From: CAZSNH01 sp052388455
Lineage (GTDB): Bacteria > Pseudomonadota > Alphaproteobacteria > Rhizobiales > Hyphomicrobiaceae
Reading direction: 5' to 3'
Assembly: GCA_052388455.1 (NCBI GenBank)
Contig: JBQTIA010000135.1
Coordinates: 1 to 38,956, forward strand
DNA: 38,956 nucleotides
In this document: one piece after another, positions 26,654 to 35,838 of the stretch
Layout of the letters: every line of letters begins with the position of its first letter
How positions within the stretch are numbered: position 1 is the first letter of the stretch
Notes under the pieces: generated by a model
Told to the model about the DNA's origin: nothing
The model's input: only the letters and a program-made list of their open reading frames with translations
Databases searched by the model: none
Position numbers and translations under genes: made by a program

Positions 26654-28606
26654 TCAGGCCTTGAAGCGCGGACGTCCCGGCCCGTGGCGTTGCGAGCGGC
26701 GCAGGCGGGTGAGGACGAGATCGAGATTGCCGATCTCGCCCTGTACCGCTTCGACAGACCCGTCGTCGCCGACGGCGGCATAGCGCTCGCGGGCGGCGAC
26801 CAGCGTCTCACGTGCCACGTCCAGCCGAACCCGGTCGCCGGCGGCTTCGCCTAGCGCCCAGAGCGCCGTTCCGAGCGCCCGCAGAAGCGGGGCGGTGTCG
26901 TCCGTTCGTGCGGCGTGAGTTTCCTGGCTGAGCGCCCGCGAGAAGCACACAACGGCCTCGCTCAGGACGGCTACATCGTCCTTCTCGCCGGCCAGCACGA
27001 CATAGGCGCGTCCGAGCGCCGCTTCGATCGGCCGTGCCGCGGCCTCCGAGAGCCCGGAGCGCACCAGTTTGAGGGCGGCGATGGCGTCTTCGACCAGGCC
27101 CGTCTCGCCGGTCTCCTCCGCCAGCCGCACGAGGGTGAGACCGAGGCCGGTCTTCGCCGCGGCCCAATCGGCAGGCGAGCGGCCGGCGTGCAGGATCCCG
27201 AGCGCGGCGCGAAAGGCGAACGCCGCATCGGCGAGGGTCACGGGGTCGCCCTGGAATTCTCCCTGTCCACGCTGCGCGCGGGCGAGGCCGAGCTGCGCCA
27301 GGGCCCAGTCGTCCATGGCGCCGAGCCGCGAGAAGACGTCGACGGCCGGCTTGAAGTGCAGGGCGGCGGCGAGGTAGCGCTCCGGGCGGCCTTCGCGCTC
27401 GGCCAGATTGAGCAGCAGGTTGCCGAGCTCGACATGCGCCAGCGCCCAGTCGAGCGGGGCATCGTGCTCCTGCAGCAGACCACCCGCCTCGGCATGAATC
27501 TGCGCCGCCTCGAACAGCGACCTCACGTCGTCGACCAGCAGCCCGTGGCGGTTGAGGGCCGCGGCCTGGCGCATCATCAGCGACCAGCGGCCGCGCACAT
27601 CCATGCTCGGACAGTAGCGCCGGGCGACCGCGTAGTGGCGGGCCGCGCTCTGCCAGTTGCCGCGCAGCTCGTCGAGGCGGGCGCGCAGGGTGCGGAACGC
27701 GACGGCCGGACGTTGACCGCCCGCCGTGTCCTCGCCATCGCCGTCGAGAGTTGCCTGCTCGGCACTTTCCGCCCTGGCCAGCTCGGCATCGACCTCGGGA
27801 AGGCGGCCGAAGGCGAGCGCCGTGCGCAGCGCTTCGAACGTCCCGGCGACTTCTGTCTCTGCGGTTTCCCCCTGCAGCGTCCGCAGCTCGCACAGCAGGT
27901 CCTGGCAGGCGACGGCCTTGCTTTCGAGCGCCGCTTCGATGGCCGACGTGGCCAATCCGCGTCCGAGTTCGTGGGCCACGAGGGCGGCCAGCATCGGCTC
28001 CGGGCAGATCGCAGGCGCGCAGTGGCCGATGGCGATCTCCAGCCGGTCGATGGCCGACAGGTCGTCGGAGGGGCCGGCGTCATCCTTGGAAGGTTCGGCA
28101 TGGTGACCACCGGCGCTGCGCAGCGACTCGACGAGGTCGGCGTTGACGATCAGCGCCTCCAGCAGCCGGTGAACGAGGATGAGGCTGACGTGCACCAGCA
28201 GTCCGGAGCGCTGCAATTCGCCCGATGCGGACGCGGCGCTCACGATCTCGGCGGCAGCCGTGCGGGCCAGCTCGTCGGCGAGCGGACGATCGATGCCGTG
28301 GGAAGGCCGCTCCAGCAGCGCTCGGATCCATGCCGGCTGCGGGCCCGAGGCGGTGGGCAGGATGGTGGACAGCGCCAGCAGATGCTGGGCGACGACGGGG
28401 GCCGGTACGCGGGCCTCGGACCAGCCCCGGCAAAGGTTCCGGCTGCAGTCTTCGATCAGCGATCTGAGTTCGGTCGGACGTTCGACGGAGAGAGTGGCGA
28501 TCAAACGGTAGCCGTCGGTTTCCGCGAGGCTCGAAGGCCGTTGCGACAGACCCGCAAAGGTGACGGCCAGACCGGCGCCGACGAACCGCACCAATTCGAC
28601 TTCCAT
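26654..28606 (-). CDS. Large TPR-like protein of unknown function
   Basis: I do not recognise a specific gene. The 650-residue product is almost entirely helical. From about residue 300 it shows repeated units of the TPR type typical of hyphomicrobial proteins, including DWALAHVELGNLLLNLAE, DDWALAQLGLARAQRG and ADWAAAKTGLGLTLVRLAEE, each followed by a second helix ending in AAL or FRAAL. The N-terminal 280 residues (EVELVRFVGAGLAVTFAGLS onward) are also helical but without clear repeats and have no signal peptide or TM segment. The ATG at 28606 is chosen because GGAAGGA precedes it by nine bases; the upstream extension is basic and unconserved-looking. A scaffold role in a protein complex is a guess from the fold. 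Confidence 0.75.
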   Translation of the reverse strand: MEVELVRFVGAGLAVTFAGLSQRPSSLAETDGYRLIATLSVERPTELRSLIEDCSRNLCRGWSEARVPAPVVAQHLLALSTILPTASGPQPAWIRALLERPSHGIDRPLADELARTAAAEIVSAASASGELQRSGLLVHVSLILVHRLLEALIVNADLVESLRSAGGHHAEPSKDDAGPSDDLSAIDRLEIAIGHCAPAICPEPMLAALVAHELGRGLATSAIEAALESKAVACQDLLCELRTLQGETAETEVAGTFEALRTALAFGRLPEVDAELARAESAEQATLDGDGEDTAGGQRPAVAFRTLRARLDELRGNWQSAARHYAVARRYCPSMDVRGRWSLMMRQAAALNRHGLLVDDVRSLFEAAQIHAEAGGLLQEHDAPLDWALAHVELGNLLLNLAEREGRPERYLAAALHFKPAVDVFSRLGAMDDWALAQLGLARAQRGQGEFQGDPVTLADAAFAFRAALGILHAGRSPADWAAAKTGLGLTLVRLAEETGETGLVEDAIAALKLVRSGLSEAAARPIEAALGRAYVVLAGEKDDVAVLSEAVVCFSRALSQETHAARTDDTAPLLRALGTALWALGEAAGDRVRLDVARETLVAARERYAAVGDDGSVEAVQGEIGNLDLVLTRLRRSQRHGPGRPRFKA

Positions 28607-28839
28607 TGCCGGCGTCCTTCCACAGGGCGATGCCGTTGCCAAAGGCGGCGTGCGCGGCGGCCGCCCAACGCGGCCGAGGTTCGGGCTCTGGCACAATAGG
28701 TCGACATGGTTCCCAATTCGTTAGCGCGATCCCGTTTCGAGACAGCCTTTTCGTGCTAGAGCCTTTCCGACTGAAATTTAAGCATTCTGCCGAGGGGGCT
28801 CGGCACGACACCGCCGGCCAAGACAACCCGGCGAGGCGC

Positions 28840-30336
28840 ATGAGAGGGACAACGGCCGTGCACAGTCCAGCAGTTGCGACCGAGGGAGCGGTGCGCGAGG
28901 CGGCGCCGCTCAGAGCGCGGACCTCGTGGGTGATGTTCGACTGGTCAGCGCAGCCCTATTACACGCTGGTGCTGACCTTCCTGTTCGCCCCCTACTTCGC
29001 CAACATCGTTGTAGGCGATGGCGGCACGGCCGCGTCTGCCGTGCAGGCGGCCGGAGAGTGCGGCGAGCAGCAGAAGGCGTGGGGACAGGCGCTGTGGGGC
29101 TACGCGGCGGCGGCGGCCGGCGTGCTGATCGCCATCGGCAGTCCGCTGCTCGGCGCCCTCGCCGACGGGCGCGGCCGGCGCAAACCGTGGATCGCGCTGT
29201 TCTCGCTGGTGTTTGTTGCCAGCCTCTCGGTGCTGTGGCTGGCCGTGCCGGCGGCCTCGCAGGCCACCATCTGGCTGGTGCTGGCGGCTTTCGTTGTCGC
29301 CACGGCGGCCATCGAGTTCACCACCGTGTTCACCAATGCGATGATGCCGACGCTCGTCCCGCAGGATCAGATGGGACGCCTCTCGGGCCTCGGCTATGCC
29401 GTCGGCTACGCCGGCGGCCTCGTCAGTCTCGCGATCATGGCCGGGCTGATCGTCGCCGATCCGGCGACCGGAAAGACAATCATAGGCCTCGACCCGCTGC
29501 TGGCGCTCAATACGGCGAGCCGCGAGGGCGACCGCTTCGTCGGTCCATTCGCAGCCGGCTGGTTCCTCGTCTTCATGCTCCCGTTTTTTCTTTTCGTACC
29601 GGATGTGCGGCCCGTCGCGCGTCCGCTCGGCGTCAACAGCCATAGCGCCGGCAGGGAACTCTGGGCCACCGTCAAAGCGCTGCCGCAGGATCGCGACATG
29701 CTGCTCTTCCTCGTGGCGCGCATGATCTACGCGGACGGGCTTTCGGCGATCTTCGCCTTCGGCGGCATCTACGGCGCGGCGGTGTTCGGCTGGGGACCGC
29801 TGGAACTCGGCATCTTTGGAATCATCCTCTCGATCACCGGCATGTTCGGCGCACTGATCGGCGGCCCGCTCGACGACCGGCTCGGCTCCAAGACGGTGAT
29901 CATCGGTTCTCTGCTGCTGCTGACCGCGGGCGCGATCGGCATCCTGTCGATCGACAAGACACACATCCTGTTCACGACCGAGGTGGAGCCGAAGGCGCCG
30001 GGGTCCTCTCCCTTCTCCTCGATCGGAGAGCGGATGTTCCTCGCCTTCGCGATCCTGCTCGGCGTCGTCGCAGCGCCGGTGCAGGCCGCAAGCCGCACGC
30101 TGCTCGCCCGCCTCGCGCCGCCCGACAAGATCACACAGTATTTCGGGCTCTTCGCCTTCTCGGGAAAGGTGACCGCCTTCGCTGCCCCCTTCGCGGTCGC
30201 GACCGTTACCGCGCTGACGTGCAGCCAGCGCTACGGCATGGCGGCGATCCTCGCCTTCCTGGTGCTCGGCATCCTGCTGATGATCCCGGTCCGGGAGAAC
30301 CGGAAGCTCAGCAATCCGACCGCTCGGCAATCATGA
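28840..30336 (+). CDS. MFS transporter, UMF1/Atg22-like
   Basis: A 498-residue inner-membrane transporter with about 12 hydrophobic segments. WVMFDWSAQPYYTLVLTF near the start is diagnostic of the UMF1 (Atg22-like) group, whose bacterial substrates are mostly unknown. GSPLLGALADGRGRRKPW is the MFS loop 2-3 motif, and a long periplasmic loop after TM2 contains Cys, Gly and Gln. The ATG at 28840 has GAGG upstream; a GTG six codons later is possible. The gene diverges from the TPR gene, with 233 bp between, and its last 29 bp overlap the convergent acetyltransferase gene. Confidence 0.88.
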   Translation: MRGTTAVHSPAVATEGAVREAAPLRARTSWVMFDWSAQPYYTLVLTFLFAPYFANIVVGDGGTAASAVQAAGECGEQQKAWGQALWGYAAAAAGVLIAIGSPLLGALADGRGRRKPWIALFSLVFVASLSVLWLAVPAASQATIWLVLAAFVVATAAIEFTTVFTNAMMPTLVPQDQMGRLSGLGYAVGYAGGLVSLAIMAGLIVADPATGKTIIGLDPLLALNTASREGDRFVGPFAAGWFLVFMLPFFLFVPDVRPVARPLGVNSHSAGRELWATVKALPQDRDMLLFLVARMIYADGLSAIFAFGGIYGAAVFGWGPLELGIFGIILSITGMFGALIGGPLDDRLGSKTVIIGSLLLLTAGAIGILSIDKTHILFTTEVEPKAPGSSPFSSIGERMFLAFAILLGVVAAPVQAASRTLLARLAPPDKITQYFGLFAFSGKVTAFAAPFAVATVTALTCSQRYGMAAILAFLVLGILLMIPVRENRKLSNPTARQS

Positions 30337-30805
30337 ACCACTGCGGGCCGACCGAGGGTTCGTGCCAGATGCGCTGCCAGCGGAAGCCGGCCCTCTCGTA
30401 GGCGCGCACCGCGCCTTCGTTCTTCACGGAAGCGAAAATACAGACGGCAACGGCCAGCGTGGTCGAAAACACCTCGTCCTTGAGCAGGGAGAGGGCCGCC
30501 GCGCCCGCGCCGACACCGCGATGCGACGGCGAGGCGATGAAGAGATCGAGATCCCAGGTGCCGGGCGTCAATTCCGCAGGAAGGGCATCGCCCCACACCG
30601 CCGCGTCGATGGCGTGGGCGTATCCGACCGGCATCCCTTCGCATTCTATGATGCGGCAGATCGCGTGCGGGCTGTCGAGCGCGATCGAGACTTCCGCCTC
30701 GGTCTGCGCAACGGGACCCCACCATTCCTGGATGTCGGGCCGGGCCAGCCAGTGCCGGATCACGTCGCGATCGCTTCTTTCGGCAGGGCGCAGCGTTGTG
30801 ATCAT
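30308..30805 (-). CDS. GNAT-family N-acetyltransferase (AAC(6')-like)
   Basis: A 165-residue acetyl-CoA-dependent acetyltransferase. TLRPAERSDRDVIRHWLARP at the start and WDLDLFIASPSHRGVGAGAAAL (acetyl-CoA-binding motif A, Q/RxxGxG/A as RGVGAG) are typical, and NEGAVRAYERAGFRW is motif B. The overall pattern, with EEWWGP-like QEWWGP, resembles aminoglycoside 6'-N-acetyltransferase relatives, but no resistance function can be inferred. The ATG at 30805 lies 17 bp after the purH stop, so it is probably expressed as the last gene of that operon. It overlaps the convergent MFS gene by 29 bp. Confidence 0.88.
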   Translation of the reverse strand: MITTLRPAERSDRDVIRHWLARPDIQEWWGPVAQTEAEVSIALDSPHAICRIIECEGMPVGYAHAIDAAVWGDALPAELTPGTWDLDLFIASPSHRGVGAGAAALSLLKDEVFSTTLAVAVCIFASVKNEGAVRAYERAGFRWQRIWHEPSVGPQWFMIAERSDC

Positions 30806-30822
30806 GGTCGATTACCAATGCC

Positions 30823-32415
30823 TCAATGCCGGAAATGCCGCAACCCGGTGAATACCATTGCCAGACCGCGCGCATCGGCGGCGGCGATCACCTCGTCGTC
30901 GCGCATGGAGCCGCCCGGCTGGATGATGGCCGTGGCGCCAGCGTCGGCCGCCGCGATCAGCCCGTCGGCGAAGGGAAAGAAGGCGTCGGAAGCGACCACC
31001 GACCCCGACTTCAGCGGTTCGGTGAGGCCCGCGGCTTTCGCCGCCTCGCCCGCCTTCCAGGCCGCGATGCGGGTCGAATCGATGCGGCTCATCTGTCCGG
31101 CGCCGATGCCGACCGTCGCGCCGCCGAGAGCATAGACGATGGCGTTGGATTTGACGTGCTTGGCGACGCGGAAGGCGAACTTCAGATCGGCAAGCTCGGT
31201 GCTGGTCGGCGCACGCTTTGTGACGACTTTCAGTTCGAGATCGCCGACCACGCCGTTGTCGCGGGATTGAACGAGAAGTCCGCCGGCCAGCGAGCGCACG
31301 ATCGTCCCCGGCGCCCGCGGGTCGGGCAGTCCCCCCGTCGTAAGCAGGCGCAGGTTCTTCTTGGCCGCGAAGATGGCCTTCGCTTCGGGCGTCGCGTCCG
31401 GCGCGATCACGACCTCGGTGAAGATGCGCGTCATCTCCTCGGCCGCCTCGGCGTCGAGCGGCCGGTTGGCGGCGATGATGCCACCGAAGGCGCTGACCGA
31501 GTCGCAGCGGAGCGCCTTGCGATAGGCGTCCGCAAGCGAGATGCCGACGGCCACACCGCACGGATTGGCGTGCTTGATGATGGCCACTGCCGGCCCGATC
31601 GACGCATCGAACTCCGCGATCAGCTCGAAGGCCGCATCGGTATCGTTGAGGTTGTTGTAGGAAAGCTCCTTGCCCTGGTGCTGAACGGCCGTCGCGACGC
31701 CGGGTCGACGAGTTCCAGAGACGTAGAACGCCGCCGACTGGTGCGGATTCTCGCCATAGCGCAGCGCCTGCGCGAGCCGGCCTCCGAAGCTGCGCCATTC
31801 GGGAGCGGGGTCGTGCAGCGTTTCGGCGAACCATCCGCCGATCGCCGCATCGTAGGCGGCGGTGCGCGCATACGCCTTGGCGGCGAGCTTCTGACGCAGG
31901 GCGAAGGTCGTCGCTCCTCCGTTCGCCCGCATCTCGTCGAGGACGGCGGCGTAGTCGGCCGCGTCGACGACGACGGCCACGCCGGCGTGGTTCTTGGCCG
32001 CCGCACGGATCATCGCCGGGCCGCCGATGTCGATGTTCTCGACGCAGTCCTCGTAGGGAGCCCCCTTCGCGACGGTCGCCTCGAAGGGATAGAGATTGAC
32101 CACCAGCAGGTCGATCGGCGCGATGGCGTGGTCTCGGGCGGCGCTCTCGTGGCCGGCATCACCGCGGATCGCCAGCAGTCCGCCATGCACTTTGGGATGC
32201 AGTGTCTTCAAGCGGCCGTCCATCATCTCGGGAAAGCCGGTGTGGGCGGAAACGTCCTTGACCGCCAGCCCGGCTGCCGCGAGGGCCGCCGCGGTGCCCC
32301 CCGTGCTGACCAGCTCGACGCCGTGCTCTGCGAGCGCCCGACCAAGCTCCACGAGACCGCTCTTGTCAGACACCGAGATCAGCGCGCGGCGGATCGTCTG
32401 CAGACCTGCTGTCAT
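30823..32415 (-). CDS. purH: Bifunctional AICAR formyltransferase / IMP cyclohydrolase
   Basis: Catalyses the last two steps of de novo purine synthesis: AICAR to FAICAR with 10-formyl-THF, then cyclisation to IMP. The 530-residue product has an N-terminal MGS-like cyclohydrolase domain (ALISVSDKSGLVELG, STGGTAAAL, GRLKTLHPKVHGGLL, NLYPFE) and a C-terminal AICAR transformylase domain with RYGENPHQSAAFY, IIKHANPCGVAVG and DAFFPFADG. Length and motifs are standard. The ATG at 32415 is followed directly by the conserved core. It lies downstream of the heparinase-like gene on the same strand, an order common in Hyphomicrobiales, and ahead of the acetyltransferase. Confidence 0.98.
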   Translation of the reverse strand: MTAGLQTIRRALISVSDKSGLVELGRALAEHGVELVSTGGTAAALAAAGLAVKDVSAHTGFPEMMDGRLKTLHPKVHGGLLAIRGDAGHESAARDHAIAPIDLLVVNLYPFEATVAKGAPYEDCVENIDIGGPAMIRAAAKNHAGVAVVVDAADYAAVLDEMRANGGATTFALRQKLAAKAYARTAAYDAAIGGWFAETLHDPAPEWRSFGGRLAQALRYGENPHQSAAFYVSGTRRPGVATAVQHQGKELSYNNLNDTDAAFELIAEFDASIGPAVAIIKHANPCGVAVGISLADAYRKALRCDSVSAFGGIIAANRPLDAEAAEEMTRIFTEVVIAPDATPEAKAIFAAKKNLRLLTTGGLPDPRAPGTIVRSLAGGLLVQSRDNGVVGDLELKVVTKRAPTSTELADLKFAFRVAKHVKSNAIVYALGGATVGIGAGQMSRIDSTRIAAWKAGEAAKAAGLTEPLKSGSVVASDAFFPFADGLIAAADAGATAIIQPGGSMRDDEVIAAADARGLAMVFTGLRHFRH

Positions 32416-32512
32416 GTGTGCTCCGCTGCTTCTTTACCGATGATCGGCCGCGTACCATGGCCGGCGGCACGAGAAAACCCGGCCCGACCGGCCGCTGCGG
32501 GTTGTCCCCGTC

Positions 32513-34204
32513 TCAACGGACCGCCTCGACGCGCCAGGCCACCTCGGTTTCGCCGAAAGTCGAGCCGCGCAGCACGATCTGCAGAGCGTTCCTCGCGCCG
32601 GAGCTATCGGCGAAGTAGGTGCCGTCCTCGATGGACGGAATCAGGTCGTCGGCCGAGAAGCGCCACACCTTGCCGCCGCGCAGCAGGATGTCGGCAGAGC
32701 GGCCGCCCGCCGCCAGCCGGCAATCGATCTCCGGGTGCAGGTGGAAATGAATGGCGAAAGGCAGGTCCTCGCGCAACCGAACGCTCACGCGCGCGCCGGC
32801 CAGCCGGTCGAGCCCCGACAGCCGCTCTCCATCCGCCGACAGCACCAGCCGGCGGGTGTGAATGAGGCCGAACCGCTCGCGATAGCCGTCGTGGGAAGCC
32901 ACCGCCTCGATGGCGCCGGCCTGATCGACCACGTGTACGTCGAGCGCATGCGGACCCTTGATCACCGCTCCGCCGATCAAGGCCTCGAGACGCCTGTTGA
33001 TGACCAGCTCCGCAGATGACTTTTCGGCGAGGCAGAGCGTGTTGTGACTGGCCGTGGCTCGGGCCGCAGCTCGCCAGGACGATTCGGCCGCGCCCGGCGC
33101 GCCGCCGTTGACGAACACCGCCTGTGTGCCGGTGCTCATTTCGAACGACAGGCATCCGGACTGTGCCTCGGCTGCGGCCTCCAGCGGCGGTGACCCTCCC
33201 GCATCCATGAGCACGACGGTGGTATGGCGCGAGAGCCGCGCATAACGCGCATTGGGCGCCAGTCCCGGCTGCACGTCGTGGCGGTCGTCGTAGGCGAGCA
33301 CGGTCGCGAGGCCGGCCGGCAGCGCGACCGAAACGCCATTGAATCGCGCCAGCATGCCGTCGCCGAGGCGCAGGAAGCGCAGCATGACGGGAATGCGGCG
33401 CAGACAGTTGAGAAGCGCCTCGGGCGGCTGCCGGTTGCGAGCGGCAAAGCACTGACGCAGCGGCAGGAGATCGAGCATCAGTTCGACCAGCACGGCCGGA
33501 TTGCGCGAGACGTGACCGCCATCGGCCAGGATCTGCCGCGAAAGCTCCTGGGCGAAGTGTCGCTCTGCGTCCATCAAATGCTGATCGTGACCGGCGACGC
33601 ACAGGTCGGCCAGCACCAGCGCGATCAGAGCAAGCAGTCGCGGATACCCGTCGGCGCCCTGCCGCCAGTTGGCGGCCAGCCAGACCAGTTCGGCTCCGAG
33701 GCTCTTGGTGATCGCCTCGTAGGTCGCCACGTCCGCGCGATCGAGCAGCAGCGACGAGTTCGACAGCCAAGAGATGAGCCGGCGTCCGGTCACCGCGGGA
33801 TCGGTGGCGAGCGGTGGATGGCTGCGCCGGCGCACGATCCATTCGACCGCCAGCCGCCGCGCGGCGGCACGCGCCTCCTCCTGGTCGGCGGCATCGAGGT
33901 GCCGCAGCCAGCCGAAGCCGTGCAGGGACCGGGTCCAGGCGGCGTTGGGCGGCCGGATTTCGAACGGCGAGCGTCCCTTGAGTTCCGCGATGGTGCCGGC
34001 CAGCCCGAACTGGCCGAGCTGGATTTCGTGCCAGAAGCTCGGATCGGCGGTGCGCAACTCCTGCGGAACGATCAGGAGCTGATCGGCGGCCGGCGCACCG
34101 AACCGCCAGCGGAGCAGCGGCGAATAGAGCAGCCGCGACACCGCCGCGCGGCGCGACCGGTCGGCTGTCAGTCGGACAATGCGAATTCGCTCGGTGACAC
34201 TCAT
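32513..34204 (-). CDS. Heparinase II/III family protein
   Basis: A 563-residue protein with an N-terminal helical toroid-like region (about 70-330; FGWLRHLD, LISWLSNSSLLLDRAD, DGGHVSRNPAVLVELMLDLL) and a C-terminal beta-sandwich Hepar_II_III domain (about 340-560; TTVVLMDAGG, SSWRAAARATASHNTLCL, SHDGYRERFGLIHTRRL). Family members are polysaccharide lyases, but in alphaproteobacteria the gene beside purH and rsmB has no established substrate. No classical signal peptide is visible. The ATG at 34204 follows GGGAGGGTGGATCCGGC, with GGAGG-like bases a little far for a strong site. It is probably part of an rsmB-heparinase-purH unit; gaps are 104 and 97 bp. Confidence 0.9.
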   Translation of the reverse strand: MSVTERIRIVRLTADRSRRAAVSRLLYSPLLRWRFGAPAADQLLIVPQELRTADPSFWHEIQLGQFGLAGTIAELKGRSPFEIRPPNAAWTRSLHGFGWLRHLDAADQEEARAAARRLAVEWIVRRRSHPPLATDPAVTGRRLISWLSNSSLLLDRADVATYEAITKSLGAELVWLAANWRQGADGYPRLLALIALVLADLCVAGHDQHLMDAERHFAQELSRQILADGGHVSRNPAVLVELMLDLLPLRQCFAARNRQPPEALLNCLRRIPVMLRFLRLGDGMLARFNGVSVALPAGLATVLAYDDRHDVQPGLAPNARYARLSRHTTVVLMDAGGSPPLEAAAEAQSGCLSFEMSTGTQAVFVNGGAPGAAESSWRAAARATASHNTLCLAEKSSAELVINRRLEALIGGAVIKGPHALDVHVVDQAGAIEAVASHDGYRERFGLIHTRRLVLSADGERLSGLDRLAGARVSVRLREDLPFAIHFHLHPEIDCRLAAGGRSADILLRGGKVWRFSADDLIPSIEDGTYFADSSGARNALQIVLRGSTFGETEVAWRVEAVR

Positions 34205-34308
34205 GCCGGATCCACCCTCCCACGGGTGGGGTTAGCGTCGGCAGGGGGCCAAAACAAGGGCAGGCACCGAGCCAGCTGGTGGGCGACCACAGACCGTAAC
34301 AAGCGCCG

Positions 34309-35706
34309 TCAGCGCAAGCGCCTCAGTCGGCAGGCGAAAAAGCCGTCGAGCCCGGCCGCAGCGGGATCGGGTAACGGCTGATGAAACGGCAAAGTCCTCA
34401 GATCGCCGAGCGGTGAAATCCACTCCGCGGCGATCCCCCGCTCCCCGGCCGCCAGAGGAACGCGCTCGAAACCAGGCTGCGCCGCAAGAAAGGCCGCGAT
34501 GCCTTGCTCACCCTCTTCCGGTTCGAGCGAGCACGAGCAGTAGACCAGCAGCCCGCCCGTTGCGACCAGCGTCGCGGCATTCGCCAGCAGCCGCGACTGC
34601 ACCTCGACGAGGGGCGCGAGATCGCTCGCGCGCTTCAGGTGGAGAATGTCCGGATGGCGGCGGATGGTGCCGGTCGAGGTGCAGGGTGCATCGAGCAGCA
34701 CCGCGTCGAAGGTTCGCCCGGGCGACCAGGTGCCGACATCGGCGACCGCGACCTCGGCATGCAGCTTCAATCGCGCGAGATTGTCCTCGAGGCGCGCGGC
34801 ACGCTCCGGTGCCTGCTCGACGGAAACAACCGTCGCGCCGGCGGCGGCGAGCTGAGCCGTTTTACCACCGGGTGCGGCGCAAAGGTCGGCGACCGTCCGA
34901 CCCTTCACATCGCCGAGCAGCAGCACAGGCAGCGCCGCGGCCGCGTCCTGCACCCACCATTCGCCCTCGGCATAGCCCGGCAGGTCGGCGATGCGCCCGC
35001 CGCCCGAGAGACGGATCGACCCCGTGGGCAACAGGCTCCCTGACAACCGCTCCGTCCAGCTCACGGCGTCACCTTTCACGCCGAGGTCGAGCGGCGCTTC
35101 GGCGAGCGAGGCGGCACCGATGCTACGGGCCGTGGCTTCGCCGTAATGGCGCGTCCAGCGGTCGAGCATCCAGCTCGGAATGTTGAGAGTGACGGCATCG
35201 GCGCTTGCGAGCAGGGCCGGTCCTTCGGTGGCCACCCGGCGGAGCACGGCGTTGGCGAGGCCGGCAAAATGGCGGGCGTTCTGATCGGCGCGGCACTGGT
35301 CGACAGCCAGGCTGATGGCGGCATGGGCCGGCGTTTCGAGAGCGAGAAGCTGTGCGGTCCCCGACAGGAGGATCGGCCAGAGCCGACCGGTCCGATCCGG
35401 CAGCGGCCTGGTCAGGAAGGTTTTGAGGACCGCGGCCAGCTCGCCGTGCCGGCGCAGCACGGTCGCGGCGATGAGGCGGGCGAAGGCGCGGTCGCGCGGC
35501 TCGAGCCCGTCGCGGCTGTCATCCACGTCCTCGAACGGCCGCCGCTGCTCCAGAACGCCGGCAATGGCGCGCACCGCAGCCTGCCGGGCCTCGAAGCCGG
35601 GCGGCATCTTTCGCCGCGACGTCGGCGGTGGATCGGCTGACGGACCGCGCGGCGGCTTCCGGTTGCGGTCTTTTCGATCGCGCTTCCCGGCGCCCGGCGA
35701 TGCCAC
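34309..35706 (-). CDS. rsmB: 16S rRNA (cytosine-967 C5) methyltransferase RsmB
   Basis: Methylates C967 of 16S rRNA with SAM. The 465-residue protein has an N-terminal NusB-like helical domain (about 35-165; FEARQAAVRAIAGVLEQ, RDRAFARLIAATVLRR) and a C-terminal Rossmann methyltransferase. The latter carries DLCAAPGGKTAQLAAAG, LLDAPCTSTGTIRRHPD (motif IV Cys) and LLVYCSCSLEPEEGE (motif VI catalytic Cys). The annotated start is GTG at 35706; the first 33 residues are basic and probably disordered, and an ATG at 35607 just before the NusB domain is an alternative. It is upstream of the heparinase-like gene and downstream of htpX on the same strand. Confidence 0.95.
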   Translation of the reverse strand: MASPGAGKRDRKDRNRKPPRGPSADPPPTSRRKMPPGFEARQAAVRAIAGVLEQRRPFEDVDDSRDGLEPRDRAFARLIAATVLRRHGELAAVLKTFLTRPLPDRTGRLWPILLSGTAQLLALETPAHAAISLAVDQCRADQNARHFAGLANAVLRRVATEGPALLASADAVTLNIPSWMLDRWTRHYGEATARSIGAASLAEAPLDLGVKGDAVSWTERLSGSLLPTGSIRLSGGGRIADLPGYAEGEWWVQDAAAALPVLLLGDVKGRTVADLCAAPGGKTAQLAAAGATVVSVEQAPERAARLEDNLARLKLHAEVAVADVGTWSPGRTFDAVLLDAPCTSTGTIRRHPDILHLKRASDLAPLVEVQSRLLANAATLVATGGLLVYCSCSLEPEEGEQGIAAFLAAQPGFERVPLAAGERGIAAEWISPLGDLRTLPFHQPLPDPAAAGLDGFFACRLRRLR

Positions 35707-35838
35707 GTGGTTCGGTCCCTGAAGGTGGAGGAGGTTTCCAGACCACGATCGCTTCAGACCTTATCAGTCCGAAGCGTGAATCGTCGGTCTCAACAAAGGT
35801 CTAGCGCATGCGGACCCAGCCGCCGTCAACCCCTACCG

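Noticed and set aside
26915..28699. A 594-codon plus-strand open frame
   Set aside because: It is antisense to the TPR-like gene, with Arg/Gly/Gln-rich composition and no motif.
28945..30330. A 461-codon minus-strand open frame
   Set aside because: It is antisense to the MFS transporter, whose membrane-spanning translation is clearly the real one.
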